Source of the DNA: Megalobrama amblycephala
Taxonomy: Eukaryota > Chordata > Actinopteri > Cypriniformes > Xenocyprididae
DNA length: 64,000 nt
Direction: 5' to 3'
Assembly: GCF_018812025.1 (NCBI RefSeq)
Contig: NC_063051.1
Location: 3,578,896-3,642,895 of the forward strand
Shown: positions 58,906 through 64,000 of the stretch, one piece after another
How the letters are laid out: the number at the start of each line of letters is the position of its first letter
Position numbering within the stretch: position 1 is the stretch's first letter
Translations under genes and position numbers: made by a program
Notes under the pieces: model-generated
Seen by the model: the letters and a program-made list of their open reading frames with translations, nothing else
The model's database searches: none
Told to the model about the DNA's origin: nothing

Positions 58906-59866
58906 AGGATTAGTCCACTTTTAAATACACTTTTCCTGATAAATTTACTCACCCCCATGTCATCCAAGATGTTCATGTCTTTCTTTCGTCAGTCGAAAAG
59001 AAATGAAGGTTTTTGAGGAAAACATTCCAGGATTTTTCTCCTTACAGTGGATTTCAATGGCTACCAACAGATTGAAGGTCAAAATTACAGTTTCAGTGCA
59101 GCTTCAAGGGCTTTAAACGATACCAGATGAGTAATAAGGGTCTTATCTAGCGAATCGATCGGTCATTTTCGAAAAAAATACAACCGTTTGCTTTATAAAC
59201 AAAATATCGCATTGAACGTACTTTCCGCTTCCGTACATAACGCTTGCGCTGAATGTTCTACGCCTTCCCTATTCTACTTATGCTGCGTTCACACCGAACG
59301 CGTCTGGGGCGTCAAATTCGCGCCAGACGCGTCTAGTTGGACGCTTGAACATTTTGAAGTCGGACGCTTCAGACGCGCGTCAAATTCGCGCGTCTAAACA
59401 AAGTGTGTTCAGACGCAAATTCGCGTCTTGGGAGGGGCTTTCATCTCTTGAAAACGGAACGAACGCGGCGCCAGTTTCGTTTTTTCCGTAACTTGAATAG
59501 AGAAGGCGTAGGACATTCAGCGTAAGCGTTATGAAGAATGCGGAAGCGGAAAGTACGTTCAAGGCGATATTTTGTTTGTAAAGCATAAACGGTTGTATTT
59601 TTTTCGAAAATGACCGATCGATAAGACCCTTATTACTCATCTGGTATCGTTTAAAGCCCTTGAAGCTGCACTGAAACTGTAATTTTGACCTTCAACCTGT
59701 TGGTAGCCATTGAAATACACTGTAGCCTAAGGAGAATAATCCTGGAATGTTTTCCTCAAAAACCTTCATTTCTTTTCGACTGATGAAAGAAAGACATGAA
59801 CATCTTGGATGACATGGGGGTGAGTAAATTTATCAGGAAAAGTGTATTTAAAAGTGGACTAATCCT
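58906..59866. mobile_element. foldback TTAA MITE (AGGATTAGTCCAC ends)
   Basis: TTAA (58,902-58,905), AGGATTAGTCCACTTTTAAA, and at the right AGTGGACTAATCCT, TTAA (59,867-59,870). The arms are inverted copies over some 370 bases each (CATGTCATCCAAGATGTTCATG and its mirror). The centre (about 59,277-59,480) is a CpG-rich block with TGCGTTCACACCGAACGCG and repeated AGACGCG/CGCGTCT words, probably a second nested element. Confidence 0.85.
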
Positions 59867-59870
59867 TTAA

Positions 59871-61080
59871 TTGAGAAATATGGTATAAAAGAGAACACAA
59901 TGCTTTACAGATGATGTACTCTTTGACAAATGTAGAGATGTCTGTTTGCTTATTAGTTATGAATCTCCTGTCCATCAGTTCATTTATCCATTAAGTCAGT
60001 CTGTCTATAGTTATTCACCAGCATCTATCAACCTTTCAAAGCAGTCGCTTTTCATTCTGCTCATCTGTAAAGTCATGACAGAGTTGAAAAAGCAATGTGA
60101 ATCCTGGTGGACGATGCTTTTTGCACCAATCACCCCAAAGTAAAAGAGCATATCTTTACTTTAATATTCTATTAGACTCACTAAGGAGTCGAGAGGGGCC
60201 TGAGGGGCCATCCTATTCGTCACAGGAACAAAAGACAGCTCTCCCACTGCACATTTTGCCACAATAGTTTCTAGCATCAAACGCTTCAACCTGCCTCAAT
60301 ACCATTGAAAAGGTCACCACTATAATAGCAAGACATCATAACTGATAGCATTTGAATGCTACATTCACTTTCAGTGGACAGGTTTGATGTTTTGTCAAAT
60401 TAAATACTATGAAATGTGGTGCAAATCCTGTTTAGACATATGGAAGAAAAGCCCTTTGAGGTATTTATCTATATTTGAAGTGTATTTTTCTATACAATTT
60501 GACTAAATCCAGTAAAAGCATCTCACAGAACAAAACACAAAATACCTCTGACAAACATATAAAGAGCTGTCCTCAGAGACCACAGGGATACACTGACTGC
60601 TGCAAAGAGCAGTAGGTGAATAGAGATTGAATAGTACGCAAAGGGGGTTTGAAGCCCCAAAAGGATGCGAGGAGAAAAGAGAGGCTCCTTCGGAGATGCT
60701 AATGTGGTATTTGAGGGTAGATCTGATATGTAGGAAATGGACAGGAAATTGCAGAGATGCTTTTGAACTTTTTTTAACCTTTAATAATGACCATGAGATC
60801 ACTCAAAAAGGGGAAAAAAAAATACATTCAACCTCTAAATCATTCTGTCTGGGTGAGTTAAAATCATACCTGATACTTTTACTTCCAGATTACTTCTATA
60901 TAGTTTTGATAAAACCACTTGAATGCTGATTGGCCAATTTAATATTTCAGCATAATACAGTAACAATTACGACATGAAACCCCTGTTCAGCTATCAGTTT
61001 ACATGTCAGAGACTTTATCTTCAAGTTGAAGGATATAAATAAATAATATGTTTAATAAAATGAAGTTTTAACAAAATGCA
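59871..61080. other. no gene seen
   Basis: Unique AT-rich sequence. 60,180-60,260 is somewhat GC-rich. No exon pair. Confidence 0.3.
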
Positions 61081-61625
61081 TGCTACTTCCATTCAAAAGT
61101 TTATTGTCAGTAAGATATCTATATTTAAAGAAACTAATACTTTTACATTGTGACAAAAATGTGTATTTAAAAAAACCTGCTTTCTATTCATCAAATAATA
61201 CATTTAAAAATGTTTTCACAAAAATATTACGCAGCACATCTTTTTTCAACATCTGTTTCAGCACAAAAAGCTTTATGTCTAGAGGCATATTAAAATGTGG
61301 ATAAATCAACTCTGACAAAAATTACAGAGTAATGCACGTCACCGTCCATTGTCTATTGTGCTCATTCCTGTTGTGTGTCCTCAATCTGGCAACCCGCGTG
61401 AGTGTCAAATCTGAGGAGGAGGGGGCGGGGGCGGGAAAAACAACTCTACCCAATATTTTGAATTTGGACTGCAGTACCCATTTCAACCACTAGCTTGTCA
61501 ATATTACATACTGCACCTTTAACAATGTAACTGTTTTTACATTCAAATAAATGCATGAGAATAAGACTTAAAAAACATAAAAAAAAAAACATTTCCGACC
61601 CCAAATTTTTGAATGGTACTGTGTG
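61081..61625. mobile_element. Tc1-type MITE carrying a nested TTAA element half
   Basis: CTTCCATTCAAAAGTTT at the left mirrors AAATTTTTGAATGGTACTG at the right, the CATTCAAAAGTTTGGGG-type end also found inside 5,466-6,419. The right half of the 30,895-31,456 family sits within it (61,345-61,518, ending CTGCACCT plus TTAA). Confidence 0.55.
61345..61518. repeat. right half of the AGCTGCGGTATGTAA-type MITE
   Basis: From GCTCATTCCTGTTG to TACTGCACCT it matches 31,305-31,456. TTAA follows at 61,519-61,522. The left half is lost. Confidence 0.7.
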
Positions 61626-62522
61626 TGCTTCATATTTTTTTATTATGTACTAAAAGCAATAATATTACTAAAATAATGGAATTGTTGATGTTATATTGTG
61701 AATGAAGTCACCGCTGAAGGAGTTTTCAAACTGGACTATTTAACTTCTCTTACTGCGGCTGAAGTAGTTTCTGCACCACTAGTTTTATAATGACAGTTAA
61801 TATAATGATACATTTCTGTCATTATTCACTCTCTCTGTCTGCCATTGGTCAAACAAACAGATAGTCACATCCACAATCTCACATTATTGGTCAAACTACA
61901 GTTGCTGCGTTGGGCTGGTTGGATCTGAATATTAAGGAAAAGAAGAAAGTACTTGAACATTGGAAAATTGACAGATGTCACCTTTAAATAAAGACTGTCA
62001 TTGTTTGTGAAGAACAAGATTTCATTTCTTTTCTGATTTGAGATTGCAGACAAACTGACAAAGCCAAACAGGCAATTGCAGAGACAGTAATTGCAGGTTT
62101 GGTATACCAGCTTTCATACAGGAAAGACAAACACTGGCAAATACTGAGTGATGAATACTTCATCTAGACGCTTGCGGTGTCAGGTAACAAAAGTCTCTGC
62201 TTTTTCTCTTCTGATAGACACAATCATCCCACAATATTCTCTCCGCTCTACCGCTTCTATTAATCCCAATCACCAGTGATAGCTGTAACAACGATTACAT
62301 TAGCCACAAAGAGATCAAATTAGGGCCTGGCATGTTCACCTGAGTGACAGAAACTGCTGCAAGAGCATAATCAATTGGTCCTCATAATTTAATCAAGTGG
62401 CTGAAACCACAACTTGCATTGTCGGTTTCAAGCCCCATGAAAAGGCAGAGGCTCGCAAGAAAACCAATGCACACAGAAACACTCGCGCTTTACGTAACAT
62501 ACCAGCAAATGATCCACACACA

Positions 62523-62526
<4 letters not shown>
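61626..62526. other. no gene; candidate conserved element at 62.27-62.50 kb
   Basis: 62,270-62,500 is repeat-free with balanced composition and contains CATAATCAATTGG, CATAATTTAATCAAG and related homeodomain-like words. Confidence 0.3.

Positions 62527-62553
<27 letters not shown>
62527..62553. repeat. A27 homopolymer
   Basis: Twenty-seven consecutive A. No SINE or LINE body precedes it on the plus strand. Confidence 0.97.
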
Positions 62554-63112
62554 TGATGAGGAAAGATGCAGGATGAAACACACACAGTCCTTCACATGCA
62601 GAGCAATGAATGTCTAAACATGAAAGTCCGCCTCCTCTCTCCACCAGCATGAAAGAACAGAACAAAAGCATCTGATGGAAAGCCACAGGGTGGGAGGGGC
62701 AATAGCCTGTCTTTTTAATCAACATCACACAATCAGTGCCTTTATACAAACGTGCAACGCACACACAAACAAACATACACACAGGTACACAGATCTCCAA
62801 TATGTGGGAGGGTGGTGATTTCATATATTGCCTAAAAGCCCACATAAACTCATAAAACCGAAGGGAGAAGCCCACCTCTGCTCCCTCCTGATGCTTGACT
62901 CGAAGTAAACAAGTCAAGAAGAACTTGGCTGGGAAATAAACAGCTGGTTTCAGGTAAGGATGAGGAGAGAGGCTTCATGGATTTGAACTAGTGACAGACC
63001 GATGATGATATTTAGCTATTTGAGATCATGTCCGTTTTGTCAATTTACAGAATTGCTACCTCCCCTGTACCCTTCACAAAATCTACAGACTGTCTTGTCA
63101 GTGGTTACAGTT
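62554..63112. other. no confident gene
   Basis: A long minus-strand frame across the A run and the adjoining 360 bases (to 62,917) has no recognisable content. A strong donor-like word TTTCAG|GTAAGG on the plus strand at 62,953 has no visible partner. Confidence 0.25.
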
Positions 63113-63931
63113 TTTTTGGGGCATCATTATAAATGCGTCGATTCAGGGTGTGCAGCCCCTTTAATTCTCATGCTCCACGCCCCAAGAGCTCGCGCTTGCC
63201 TTAAACAACATAAAAAATTCACACAGCTAATATAACCCTCAAAATGGATCTTTACAAAGTGTTCCTCATGCAACATGTCTAATCGCGTAAGTATAGTATT
63301 TATTTGAATGTTTACATTTGATTCTGAATGAGTTTGATAGTGCTCCGTGGCTAAAGCTAACATTACACACTTTTGGAGAGATTTATAAAGAATGAAGTTG
63401 TGTTTATGAATTATACAGACTGCAAGTGTTTAAAAAATGAAAATAACGACAGTCTTGTCTCCGTGAATACAGTAAGAAACGATGGTAACTTTAACCACAT
63501 TTAACAGTACATTAGCAACATGTTAACGAAACATTTAGAAAGACAATTTACAAATATCACTAAAAATATCATGATATCATCATGTCAGTTATTATTGCTC
63601 CATCTGCCATTTTTCGCTATTGTTCTTGCTTGCTTACCTAGTCTGATGATTCAGCTGTGCACATCCAGACGTTAATACTGGCTGCCCTTGTGTAATGCTT
63701 TGCATATGAGCTGGCATATGCAAATATTGGGGGCATACACCCCGACTGTTACATAACAGTCGGTGTTATGTTGAGATTCGCCTGTTCTTCGGAGGTCTTT
63801 TAAACAAATGAGATTTATATAAGGAGGAGGAAACAATGGAGTTTGAGACTCACTGTATGTCATTTCCATGTACTGAACTCTTGTTATTCAACTATGCCGA
63901 GGTAAATTCAATTTTTGAATCTAGGGCACCT
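63113..63931. mobile_element. AGGTGCCCTAGA-type TTAA MITE, one end truncated
   Basis: The left side starts abruptly at GGGGCATCATTATAAATGCG. The right end TCTAGGGCACCT is followed by TTAA (63,932-63,935). Orientation is the same as 20,611. The core palindrome has a single change, TTACATAA instead of TTACGTAA (63,749-63,756), the change expected from decay of a methylated CpG. Confidence 0.8.
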
Positions 63932-64000
63932 TTAAAGGCTTCTGTATTAAATTTATTTCCGATTTAATACATACGTTCTATTAAAATCTGAAATGATTGA

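Noticed and set aside
62525..62917. 130-codon minus-strand frame
   Set aside because: Ends in a poly-Phe run from the A27 tract, has no domain and no splice context.

Overview
This window looks like nuclear DNA from a cyprinid (carp or zebrafish group) fish. It is AT-rich, with short genic signals separated by kilobases and long dinucleotide and trinucleotide microsatellites. Dozens of small DNA transposons carry termini I recognise from cyprinid genomes: TTAGTTCACCC, AGGTGCCCTAGAA, TAGGGCTG, CCCTGTTTACACC and CAGTACAGTCCAAAAG types. A DANA-like tRNA-derived SINE and two decayed Tc1-like transposases agree with this. There are no prokaryotic features. Species cannot be resolved from the sequence alone.

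Protein-coding content is sparse and all on the minus strand. (1) A candidate gene start lies at about 11.0-13.3 kb: a GC-rich promoter-like block, a first coding exon with two in-frame ATGs and a strong CAG|GTAAGA donor, and a phase-compatible second exon. That gene would continue off the left edge. (2) The 3' end of another gene lies at 18.8-35.8 kb: a well-supported internal exon (27,276-27,456) spliced in phase to a terminal exon (18,836-19,149) that encodes an acidic, Glu-rich C-terminus, plus one weaker 62-base exon at 35.7 kb. I do not recognise either protein. Most other open frames are by-products of repeats.

The rest is layered mobile DNA. Left part (0-17.8 kb): foldback elements inserted at TTAA, several nested in one another; a 2-kb composite at 8.3-10.5 kb; the SINE; and a 1.6-kb LTR-retrotransposon remnant (16,115-17,748) with a perfect 5-bp target duplication and a broken gag-like frame. 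Middle (19-37 kb): more TTAA elements, a Tc1-like element with transposase remains (23.0-24.2 kb), a Tc1-like element split by a TTAA element (28.9-30.6 kb), and a palindromic element containing a THAP-domain-like relic (33.8-35.5 kb). Right part (39-64 kb): a BED-finger hAT relic, several hAT-type foldback elements with 8-bp target duplications, a Harbinger-like element, long (CA)n, (ATT)n and (TA)n tracts, and further TTAA elements.

Sequence that is neither repeat nor exon occurs in blocks (about 1.6-2.3, 22.2-22.5, 24.6-25.0, 27.9-28.2, 32.8-33.4, 35.8-36.1 and 62.3-62.5 kb). These have balanced composition and homeodomain-like or POU-like words, so they are candidates for conserved regulatory elements. 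The most interesting biology may be the unit shared by four transposon copies: its palindromic core contains TTACGTAA, the consensus site of PAR-bZIP/NFIL3 factors.
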